Below are positions 8,228 to 18,900 of a stretch of 52,744 nucleotides of DNA, piece by piece. Location of the stretch: the NCBI GenBank assembly GCA_947463095.1, contig CANHRE010000007.1, forward strand, positions 1 to 52,744. The letters run 5' to 3'. Each line of letters begins with the position of its first letter. The stretch's first letter is position 1. This stretch comes from Flavobacteriales bacterium (lineage in GTDB: Bacteria > Bacteroidota > Bacteroidia > NS11-12g > UBA955). Below the pieces are notes generated by a model. The model worked only from the letters and a program-made list of their open reading frames with translations. It had not been told where the DNA came from and did not search any database. Position numbers and translations under genes: made by a program.

Positions 8228-9343
8228 TCAGGCTAAAACTTCTTCTACCGGGGTATAAGGCAGGTTAAACGCTTCACTAACACCGCGATAAACCACCTTA
8301 CCTTCAACCACATTTAATCCCAGCTTCAACTCAGCATTGGCTGCACAGGCCTGTTTCCAGCCCTTATTGGCCAACATAATGGCATAGGGTAACGTTGCAT
8401 TGGTAAGGGCGAGCGTGCTGGTATATGGCACCGCGCCGGGCATGTTGGCTACGCAATAGTGCATCACATCATCCACAACATAAGTAGGTTCTGCATGAGT
8501 TGTGGGTTTGCTGGTTTCAAAGCAACCACCTTGGTCTATAGCAACGTCGACAATAACCGAACCTTTTTTCATAGTTGGCAACATTTCGCGTGTAATCAAC
8601 TTTGGAGCCTTTGCCCCGGGTATCAACACACCGCCAATAACCAAGTCTGCCGTACGTAACGCCTTACGGATGTTGTACTCGCTGCTGTATTCTGTTTGCA
8701 CATTGGCCGGCATCATGTCATCCAACTGACGGAGACGGGGCAGGCTGATATCCATAATGGTCACCTGGGCTCCCATTCCTGCCGCAATCTTAGCCGCCTG
8801 AGTGCCCACTATACCTCCGCCGAGCACGAGTACTTCAGCCGGACGCACTCCGGGAACACCTCCCAGCAGCACTCCGCGACCTCCCATAGGCTTCTCCAGG
8901 TATTTTGCTCCTTCCTGCACACTCATCCTGCCAGCCACCTCACTCATGGGAACAAGCAAGGGCAGGCTGCGGTCAGCACGCTCTACAGTTTCGTATGCCA
9001 AACATACCGCATTGCTCTTAATCATGGCATGCGTTAAGGGTTCATAACTGGCAAAGTGGAAGTAAGTAAACAAAAGCTGACCGGCTTTAATCATAGCATA
9101 TTCAGCCTCAATAGGTTCCTTAACCTTTACTATCATTTCAGCAACACCATAAACCTCCTCTATGGTTGGAAGCAGAGATGCTCCAGCATGAATGTATTCG
9201 TCATCTGAAAAACCGCTGCCTATGCCTGCAGTTTGCTGCACAAACACCTTGTGTCCGTGTTTTACCAACTCAGCAACGCCCGCCGGGGTCAAAGCCACAC
9301 GGTTCTCGTTGTTCTTGATTTCCTTTGGAAGACCTATGATCAT
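8228..9343 (-). CDS. ald: Alanine dehydrogenase
   Basis: NAD-dependent interconversion of L-alanine and pyruvate plus ammonium. The 371-residue length matches the family. The N-terminal catalytic part has GLPKEIKNNENRVALTP, with the conserved Lys/Arg of the substrate pocket. The centre holds MSEVAGRMS and the glycine-rich GGVPGVRPAEVLVLGGG-x-V-G dinucleotide-binding segment (about 155-180), then DVAIDQGGCFETS. The downstream HYCVANMPGAVP motif is also family-specific. It is divergent from the small membrane-protein gene, with a compact shared promoter region. Confidence 0.97.
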   Translation of the reverse strand: MIIGLPKEIKNNENRVALTPAGVAELVKHGHKVFVQQTAGIGSGFSDDEYIHAGASLLPTIEEVYGVAEMIVKVKEPIEAEYAMIKAGQLLFTYFHFASYEPLTHAMIKSNAVCLAYETVERADRSLPLLVPMSEVAGRMSVQEGAKYLEKPMGGRGVLLGGVPGVRPAEVLVLGGGIVGTQAAKIAAGMGAQVTIMDISLPRLRQLDDMMPANVQTEYSSEYNIRKALRTADLVIGGVLIPGAKAPKLITREMLPTMKKGSVIVDVAIDQGGCFETSKPTTHAEPTYVVDDVMHYCVANMPGAVPYTSTLALTNATLPYAIMLANKGWKQACAANAELKLGLNVVEGKVVYRGVSEAFNLPYTPVEEVLA

Positions 9344-9359
9344 GGTTCTGAATAAGTCG

Positions 9360-9367
9360 CAAAATTA
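9360..9367 (-). promoter_or_regulatory. -7 box for ald
   Basis: TAATTTTG on the minus strand fits TAnnTTTG exactly and lies 16 bases before the ald ATG. No good -33 TTG is visible. It sits 20 bp from a mirror-image box for the divergent gene. Confidence 0.5.
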
Positions 9368-9387
9368 GCTTTTTATCTGTCAGTGCA

Positions 9388-9395
9388 TAATTTTG
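9388..9395 (+). promoter_or_regulatory. -7 box for the small membrane-protein gene
   Basis: TAATTTTG on the plus strand fits TAnnTTTG exactly and ends 9 bases before the ATG at 9405, predicting an almost leaderless mRNA. It is paired with the divergent ald box. Confidence 0.5.
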
Positions 9396-9404
9396 AGGCC
9401 ACAG

Positions 9405-9734
9405 ATGAGCACTTCCTTTCAGAGAAAAATCCATTATCTAACCCTGGCAACGATGTTCTTAGGAGGTTTGGGATTGTTAGAAGGCAAATGGTACCTAAGC
9501 GCCATGGGTGCCTTGTTTTGTGTTACTTCCGTGGCGCTAACTGCCATACTTCTGCCTTCCTTCCTTCGTTCCCAAAAAGAACACAGATGGAGCAATGCTT
9601 CTTTTCTGATTGAATTCGTATTCCTCCTCACCCTTGCTCTGATACACGTGATTCCGGGGCATTACCCGTTAAGTATTCTGCTCTCGTTGCTTGCTATACT
9701 ACCGGCTATTGCCTGGGTACTCAGCAGGAAGTAA
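9405..9734 (+). CDS. Small four-helix membrane protein of unknown function
   Basis: I do not recognise this protein. It has 109 residues from the ATG at 9405 (MSTSFQRKIHY). The ORF track begins earlier at a TTG, but that TTG overlaps a probable -7 box, so the ATG is preferred. About four hydrophobic segments are visible: around YLTLATMFLGGLGLLE, ALFCVTSVALTAILLPSF, IEFVFLLTLALIHV and ILLSLLAILPAIAWVL. The tail is basic (LSRK). It is transcribed alone, divergent from ald and convergent with the giant surface-protein gene. Confidence 0.7.
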   Translation: MSTSFQRKIHYLTLATMFLGGLGLLEGKWYLSAMGALFCVTSVALTAILLPSFLRSQKEHRWSNASFLIEFVFLLTLALIHVIPGHYPLSILLSLLAILPAIAWVLSRK

Positions 9735-9751
9735 ACACACCTGATTAATTC

Positions 9752-9775
9752 CTTAAACCCCCTATTAGGTTTAAG
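9752..9775 (+). terminator. Weak hairpin after the small membrane-protein gene
   Basis: An 8-bp stem CTTAAACC/GGTTTAAG with an 8-nt loop starts 17 bp after the stop at 9734. It has no T tract, so termination is doubtful. Confidence 0.35.
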
Positions 9776-9869
9776 TTGACATCGGCAGTTCGCCACAGAC
9801 TGTCGAAAAATGGTGTCACGCAACAAAGCCTTCATAAGGGCAATAGAAACAATAGTATATTCATATAAT

Positions 9870-9897
9870 GAAACAGGGCCCCTTGGGGCCCTGTTTC
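9870..9897 (-). terminator. Terminator of the giant surface-protein gene
   Basis: A perfect 13-bp stem GAAACAGGGCCCC with its complement and a 2-nt centre lies 26 bp after the giant gene's stop. On the minus strand it ends in TTTCATTATAT. Because it is symmetric, it may also stop transcription coming from the opposite direction. Confidence 0.75.
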
Positions 9898-9923
9898 TAT
9901 CATTCATTTAATCATTATTCCGA

Positions 9924-12900
9924 TTAGGGGGTAAGCTTCGTGAAGCGTTTCACAGCACGCATACTGCCATTCTTCACTACAACCATATACTGCCCTTCGC
10001 TGATTGCACCAAGTTCCAGTTTATAAGTACCTGGACGACCGCTCAGCTGATAGGTTCTTACTAACCTGCCTTGCGCATCCAACAGTTCCACGCTGGTTTC
10101 TTCATTAGATATCAGGTCTATTGCCAGATTTACAGAAGTTGTAGCAGGGTTCGGATACAGCGCTACCTTATTGGCAAGCGCATCAGGATCGTTTACACCC
10201 ATACCCCATACATTGACAGTTCTTGAGATACAAACCGTTGTATCGCAAGTTCCCTCAGCACGAACATAGTAGGTTGTACTGCCCGCAGGCGCCACAACGA
10301 TACTCGATCCAAACCCGATAGGTGCACCTTTACCGCAGGCATCTTTATACCATACCCATCGTGCATTATCACCTCTTGACCCTCCAAAAATGGAGAGCTT
10401 GATGGATGCTCCATTAAGGATGGTGTCTGTAGATGTTACGATACCAGCTGCAGCTGTACTGGGCAGCAATACACGCACAGGTTTGTTCACGCAGGCTGTA
10501 ATGTTGCATGGGCCCTCTGCTCTTACAAAGAATATGGTGCTTCCATTGGGCACTTTTGTGATGGAGGTACCGCTTCCCTGAAGGCTTCCGCCGCATGAGG
10601 TATGATACCATTTCCATTCTGCGCCTTTACCAAGGGTACCACCATTAACTGTCAGCTTCACTTCTTCGCCTCGACATGGAGTATCGTTGCTTACACTAAT
10701 AGATACAGGGCCGGTAGAAGCAGAACCAGTGAAGAGTGATTTAAATGCACATACCGTGGTATTACAATAACCTTCTGCTCGCACAAAGTAGGTCGTATTG
10801 GCTGCCGGAGTAACGGTAAGTGACTTACCAGTACCCTCGTAGGCAGAACCACAAGCTCCGCTGTACCATACCCACTGAGCTCCACTGCCAAGCTTACCAC
10901 CCACCACATTCAGGGTAATTGGACCTCCGCAGGAGGTATCAGCTGAGCTTGTTACTTTATCAGGGTTATGACTTTCGGTGTACACACCAACACTTACTGA
11001 CAAACATGCAGTGGTATTACAAGTACCCTCTGCGCGCACATAATAGGTTACAGGATCATCAATTCTTACAGAATAGCTGGTACCCGTAGCCACAGAAGCA
11101 CCTAAACCACAACCATTTTTATACCATTTCCAGTTAGCAGCTGTACCCAGCGAACCACCGGAAATACTCAAAGTTACAGTGCTACCCTTACATACGCTAT
11201 CGGCCGTAGTGCTGATGGTTGTGGCTGGCGTTGAGAAGTCATTCACCTGAACAGTTACAGACTGACAGGCTGTGGTGTTGCAAGTGCCTTCAGCGCGCAC
11301 GAAGAATGTAGTAGTTACGCTCACATTCAGCTGTACACTTGCACCTTCTGCTACAGGAGCTCCTGTTCCACAACCACGTTCGTACCATACCCACTTGGCA
11401 TTGCTGCCAAGGGAACCACCCTGAACTTTAAAGGTAACCAAACCTGAACCACAAAGCGATTTAACACTTGCCGTAGCCTGGGTCGGATCGGTACTTGGTA
11501 CCAATACCTTCACAGACCTGCTTACGCAAACTGTTGTGTTACAAGTACCTTCTGCCCGTACGAAGTAGGTTGTGGTGATATCAGGATCTACAACAATAGA
11601 TAAACCTGAGCCCAATTTCTTTGACCCACAGGCATCCTGATACCAAACCCAAGTTGCATTGCTGCCCAAAGTACCACCGTTTACAGTCAGCTTCACGGTT
11701 CCACCTTTGCACACTGAATCCAGCGTTGCACTGATTGAGGTTGCTGCAACACTCCGGGTGTTGACCTTCACCGTTCTACCTGGCGCACAAGTGGTAATGT
11801 TACAAGTACCTTCGGCACGTACAAAATACGTAGTCGTAGCGGTAGGTGTCGTGGTTATAGATGGACCACTTCCTATGGCTGTACCGCCGCAGAAACCGGT
11901 GTACCAGCGCCACCTGGCATTTGAGCCAAGTGAACCACCTACTATGGAAAGCCTTACAGATTCTGTACCGCAGGTAGAATCTTTACTGAGGCTGACACTG
12001 CTGGCCGCCACACTCCAAATATTTACCTTGATGGTGCGGAATACATAGGAGGTATTATTACAAGTACCTTCTGCACGCACTGAATAGGTCGTGGTTGCAG
12101 TTGGACTCACCACGATGCTTTTACCTGTACCAATCCTTGTGGTGTTGTTGTACCACACCCAACTTGCATTATCACCAAGCGCACCACCCACTACCGATAA
12201 TGTAACATTGGTATTTCCGCAGGTTGAATCGGCGGTGGTTGTAATACCTGTCGGTGCCGTAGAAAGCCTGTTTACTTTAATGGATTTAGACACGCAATTG
12301 GTCACATTACAAGTGCCTTCTGCACGAACGAAATACAAAGTAGTAACAGAAGGTGAAACGGTAATTGAAGCTCCGGTACCTGCAGGTATTCCACCGCAAG
12401 ACGCTATGTACCATTTCCATGTTGCATTGCTGCCTAAACTACCACCCGACACGCGCAATGTGGTGCTTCCTCCTGAACAAACGGAGTCCACGGATGCCGT
12501 TATTGCAGAAGCGGCAACCGACTCGGTATTCACCTGAATAAACTTACTCACACAAGCAGTGTTATTACAAGTTCCTTCAGCACGTACATAGTAGGTTGAA
12601 CTTGAGGTTGGGGTTACCGTAATCGAATTACCTACGCCAATGCTTGTACCTCCGCAACTACCTTCATACCAGACCCAATTAGCATTGCTGCCCAAGGTGC
12701 CACCATTTCGCGTTAAGGTAACTACTGCACCATTTGGACAGATAGAGTCAAGCGTAGATGTTACAGAACTCGCAGCTGTTGAAGACATATTCACCTTGAT
12801 TGTTCTGTTCACACAAACAGTGTTATTACAAATACCTTCAGCCCTTACAAAATAGGTTGTTGTTGCTGTTGGTGCTACTGTAATGGATGAACCCGTTCCT

Positions 12901-15900
12901 ATGGAAGTACCTCCGCATGCGACGGTGTACCATTTCCAGCTTGCACCTGTTCCAAGGCTGCCTCCATTTACGCTAAGGGTTACATTAGAGCCCCCGCAGG
13001 TGGAATCGAAAGTAGTGCCTATAGACGTTGGATCTGTACTTGGTGTATTAACGATAATAGTCGCATTTGCACAAGTTGTGGTATTGCAAGGCCCTTCAGC
13101 ACGCACATAGTAGGACGTAGTAACTGTGGGAACAACATTTATTGAACTGCCCTTGCCTATTGCCGTACCACCGCAATTTCCGGCATACCAAACCCATGAA
13201 GCCCTTCCACCTAAACTACCTCCATTTACTGTAAGCGTCACAGTTGTTTTACCGCAGGTAGATGTTGCGTTTGAACTAACGGACACAGGCGCAGTACTGA
13301 GTGCCTCAACTATGATACTCTTGCTTACACAAACAGTACTGTTACAAACACCTTCAGCACGTACAAAATAAGTAGTGGTGACCGTTGGGGATACCTTCAA
13401 CGTGGTGCCCGAACCTATTGAAGTTCCACCACATGTACCGGCATACCACTTCCAGCTTGCACCGGTACCTAAAGTTCCACCTTTAACAGTCAGAACCACA
13501 TCCGTTCCGGTACAGGTTGTGTCATCAGAGGCACTGATGCTGCTTGCAGCAAATGAAAGCGCATTCAGCGTAATTGTTTTGCTCACGCAGGCCGTGTTGC
13601 CGCATATTCCTTCCGCACGCACATAATAAGTAGTGGATGCTGATGGAGTAACGACCACACTTGATCCTGTACCGACAGAGGCACCGCCACAAGAACCGGC
13701 ATACCACTTCCATGTTGCACCAGTACCAAGCGTTCCACCGGAAACTGTCAGGGTAATATTGCTGGTTCCGCAGGTAGTATCTTTTGAAGCGACTATTGAG
13801 GAGGCCGCGGTAGAACCCCTGCTGATGGTAACAGTCTTGGTTAGACAGGTTGTATTGTTACAAGTACCCTCTGCACGCAGATAATATGTAGTAGCGGATA
13901 CAGGAGTAACAGTAACGGAGGTACCCGAACCTACCAGCGTTCCACCGCAGAATGAAGTATACCATTTCCAGCCGGCGTTACTGCCGAGGCTGCCACCGTT
14001 TACGCTTAGCGTTGCAGAACTTCCATTGCACACACTATCAGGACCATTTATTGAAGTAGCGGCAACAGAATTCCTCAACACCTTAACAATTTTACTTACA
14101 CATGCCGTGCTGTTGCAGGTTCCTTCAGCCCGGAGGAAATAAGTAGTAGTTGCAGAAGGAGCTACACTGATCGTACTTCCAGTACCAACAGAAACTTTAC
14201 CACAACTGTCGCTGTACCATTTCCAGCTGGCGTTACTTCCTAATGTACCACCAGTCAATTTCAGTGTAGCACTAGTACCTGCACATACGGAATCTGGAGC
14301 GGAAATCGAGCTTGCTGCAACGGAAGGATAATTAACCTTCACCGCCTTGGATGCACACGCGGTGGTGTTACAGGTTCCTTCAGCACGGACAAAATAGGTG
14401 GTAGAAGCAGATGGGGCTACAGTTAATGTGCTGCCGCTATGGATGCTTGTACCGCCGCAGTTATTGTCATACCATTTCCAGGCAGCATTGCTACCCAAAG
14501 AGCCACCTGAAACTGTAAGCGTCACATTGGCGCCGTTACATACAGAATCTCTGCTCACGGTTACAGCTGTAGCAGCAATAGACAGACGATTCACTTTTAT
14601 AGTCTTAGCTACGCAAACCGTGTTGTTGCAAGAACCTTCAGCCCTAACATAATAAGTTGTTGTAACAGAAGGGCTAACAGAAACAGAGGTTCCAGTACCG
14701 ATGAAGGTACCGCCGCAACTGCCTGAATACCATTTCCAATTTGCTCCTGGTGCCAGTTTGCCACCATTTACGTACAACATGGTATTGTTGCCTGCACAAA
14801 TTGAGTCATTTCCTGCTGTAATTGAAGTGGCAGGCTCAGAAGTATCCTTTACAGTGATGGTCTTAACCACACAGGCTGTGATGTTTATAGAACCTTCCGC
14901 TCTAACGAAATAAGTGGTATTAACCGTGGGCGACACAGTAATGCTGTTGCCTGAACCAATTTTGGTTCCGCCACAAGTACCACTGTACCATACCCAACTT
15001 GATTTAAATCCAAGTTTACCGCCATTGGGGCTTAGAGTTACCGATTTACCCTTGCATATGGTATCGGAGGTGGCGATTATAGATATCGCTGCCTTTGAGG
15101 AATCCCTCAGGAATATCAATTTGGAAACGCATGGTGCACTGTTACAAATACCTTCAGCACGAACATAGAAGGTTGTTTGCTGAGGAATAGCAGTAGAAAG
15201 TGAATCACCATATCCCACAGGCTTACCTGTTCCACAACCTCCGGCGTACCATACCCAACGAGCACCTGCTCCAAGTTTACCTCCAGTAACCTTAAGCTTG
15301 GTTTTCTGACCAGGCAATAAGGTATCAAGAGTAGCTGTGAGGCCAGATGCACCGATGGATGTATCCCTGATATTAATGATCTTACTTACACATGCAGTCG
15401 TATTACACGCACCTTCAGCACGAACAAAATAGGTTGTTCGCACTTTCGGATTTACCGTAATCGATGAACCTGATCCCAAGGCTGTGCCTCCGCATGATCC
15501 ACTATACCATTTCCAGGTTGCGCCGTTGCCGAGGCTACCGCCACTTACTTGGAGCGTAGTAGGTCCACCGCTGCATACAGAATCTGTTGTAGCAGATATA
15601 GCGTTGGCCGATACGGACAAACTCATGCGGCGCACCGTAACATTCACACAGGCAGTGCTGTTACAAGTTCCTTCAGCCCGAACATAATATGTTGTAGTAG
15701 CAGAAGGAGTTACGGTAATACTGCTACCGGAACCAAGGAGGGTACCTCCGCAGGTACCACTATACCATTTCCATGAAGCATTACCACCCAAACTACCGCC
15801 AGAAACGCTCAGCGAAGTGCTTCCACCGGGACAGAGTGAATCTACTGCAGCCACAGCAGCACTAGCTGCCGTGGACAATGCATTAACCTTCACTGTTCTG

Positions 15901-18900
15901 CTTACACAGGTAGTATTGTTACAAGTGCCTTCGGCGCGCAGGAAGTAGGTTGTTGTAGCACTCGGGTTGACCACAATATACGACCCTGTACCTACTAAGG
16001 TTCCACCGCAACTGCCTGAATACCATTTCCAGTTGGCATTGCTTCCAAGGCTACCACCCACCGCTGTCAGCGTTACACTGCTACCGGCACAAACCGAGTC
16101 AACGGAACTGTTGATTGACGTTGCAGCTGTTGATGGCTGATTAACTTTAAGTTGCCTGTTTACGCAAGCAGAAGCATTACATGTACCCTCAGCACGCAAG
16201 TAGTACACTGTGTTCACTGTTGGTGAAACAGTGAGGCTATTGCCCGTTCCTATAAGTGTACTACCACAATTACCCAAATACCATTTCCATGATGCATTTC
16301 CACCAAGGCTTCCACCTGAAGGCATTAAGGTTACACTATTTCCATTACAAATGGAATCTGGACTGGCTGTAATACCATTTGCGGCAACCGATAGGGCATT
16401 CACCTTTACGGTACGGCTTATACATACGGTATTATTACAAGTACCTTCAGCCCTCAGGAAGTAGGTAGTTGTAGCAGTTGGGCTAACAGTTATTGCATTG
16501 GCTGAACTGATGAACGTTCCTCCACAGCTGCTGCTGTACCACTTCCAAACTGCATTACTTCCCAGCGAGCCACCAACCCTAGTAAGAGTTACGTTGTTGC
16601 CATTACAAATGGAATCAGCGGTTGTTGAAATTGAAGTCGCCGCAATTGACAGCGTATTCACTTTGATGGCCTTGCTCACACATACAGTGCTGTTGCAAGT
16701 GCCTTCTGCACGAACGAAGTAGGTTGTTCCTGAGGAGGGACTTACTGTGATACTGCTTCCGGTGCCTGCAGCGGTTCCGCCGCAGCTGCCGGTATACCAC
16801 CTCCAGGAGGCATTGCCACCAAGGCTTCCGCCATTTACTGAAAGGGTTATGCTGCTTCCGTTACATACCGAATCGTTTCCGGTAATACTGCTGGCAGCTA
16901 CTGAGAAATTATTGACTTTGATTGTCCTGCTCACACAAGAAGTCGTGTTGCAGGTGCCTTCAGCACGTACAAAATAGGTTGTGCTTGCAGAAGGGCTAAC
17001 TGTTATACTGGCTCCGGTGCCTACAGAAGTACCACCACAGCTGCTGCTGTACCACCTCCAGCGCGCATTACTACCCAAACCACCACCAGATACTGAAAGC
17101 GTTACACTGCTTCCATTACATACAGAATCAGCACTCACAGTTATGCCCGTTGGTGCTACAGAATTACTGAGTACGCGAATGTTCTGATCCACACAAGTGG
17201 TGTTGTTACATGTACCTTCAGCACGAACGAAATAGCGTGTTGTTGACGTTGGACTCACTGTGATGCTTGCTCCGGTGCCGGCTGCGGTGCCGCCACAAGA
17301 ACCCGTAAACCATTTCCATCCGGCTTTATCGCCCAGCGTTCCACCGTTTACGGAAAGCGTTACAGAAGATCCAGGACAAACCGTATCGGCTGAGGCCACA
17401 ATACCAGTTGCAGCTACCGAAACAGGACGAATGAATATGGTGTCATTCACACAGGCGGTATTGTTGCAAGTTCCCTCTGCTCTTACAAAATAGACCGTTT
17501 GAACAGTGGGATTAACTGTGATTTTATCTCCAGTTGTGAGTGCAGTACCACCACAGCTGCCAGTGTACCAGCGCCAAGAAGCCCCGGTGCCTTTTGTGCC
17601 ACCCTGAACTTCCAGCGTAACCGTGGCCCCAGGACATACAGAATCAGAAGGTGAAATTTTGATACCAGTTGCGGCAATACTCAACGTATTCACACCAAGG
17701 ACAGCTGAACGGCTGGTGATAGAATCCCCGGCACAAAGCCACACTTTCACTGAATACAATCCGGCGTTGGAAGTGGTAACTCCACTAAGACGAAGCGTAT
17801 CCCGTGTTACTCCACTAAACACACCACCATTTGCCAGCGCAACGCCATTTCTGAACCACTGATAATTTACACCGGAAGACGGGAATGAACGAACTGCAAA
17901 AAATGCATTCCCTCCCGGACAAACAGCGGTATCAGCAGGCTGTGTAGTGATCGCTGGTATCGGCGTAAACTCATGTACCCCGATGTCAGGATTGGTAGCG
18001 CTTCTACCGAAATTCCAAAAGTCTGTGTTTACATAGTTTACAGGAACTCCACCTTTATTCAAGGAACAATTCGCTGGATTCAATACCTGCAAACGCAGGA
18101 AACTGTCAGCAAGGAAACTAGTAGATTGGAACACCGGGTTCACAGATACCGAAATTAAATCTCTTGTTGCACCCATCAGCGTCTTGTATGCTGCAAGCGT
18201 TTGAACGCTATTAATACCATCTCTGAAAATCAGGTTTGCAGCGCCCGGAGTACCGGCAAAGAAACTGTTGCCATTTGATCCAGGTATGTAGGTAGTCAAT
18301 GCAGAAGAGGAGCGCTCATGAGCAACTGTATAACCCGATCCCTTAGGCGTAGATGTATTTACTACGAGGTTGTTGCGCATCATTACCCTTGGGGTTGCCA
18401 GCACATAGATACCGCTGGCTGTGAGGTTCGCACCTGCGGTTGAAGCATTCAGGTATACGGTATTGTAATCAATGAATGCCGTATCTGTAGCTCCCCCTCC
18501 GGCGATTTCGATGCCTCTGATGGCCGTAGAACTATTGACGGGAACGTTTAGGTTCGCAATGCGGTTATTGCTCAAGAACAATTTCGCACCCGCCCCGGGC
18601 GCTGCATAGCGTATACCCGAAATCAACGGAGCGCCGGTAATACCGTAAGCCTGCAAATCGCTGATGGTGTTCCGGCTCACTGTAAAGTTTTGCGTACCTA
18701 TAGTAGCGATTTCAATACCGCGTATGGTACCGCCAAAGGAAATTAATGAGTCAATCCGGTTGCCCTTGATGTCTACTCCAATGGTGCCGTAGTTGCTGTA
18801 GATGCCGGTAATCGGACCAATACCCTGGTTTACCAGTGAATTAACCACGTTACTGTCCATAAACCTTCTCGGTGAATTTCCGGTTAGACCATTGGTCAGG

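Noticed and set aside
9662-9907. 81-codon minus-strand ORF after the small membrane-protein gene
   Set aside because: It runs through the terminator of the giant gene and the 3' end of the opposite gene; no protein-like features.
10203-17684. Regularly spaced repeats that might suggest a CRISPR or satellite array
   Set aside because: The period is 258 bp, copies are diverged, and the whole array is in frame inside one gene.
11659-17862. A ladder of plus-strand ORFs of about 70-150 codons opposite the giant gene
   Set aside because: They recur every 258 bp or so because they are antisense readings of the same repeat, and all encode the same low-complexity V-P-P-Q/L-P-P-x-T text. No start or promoter signals.
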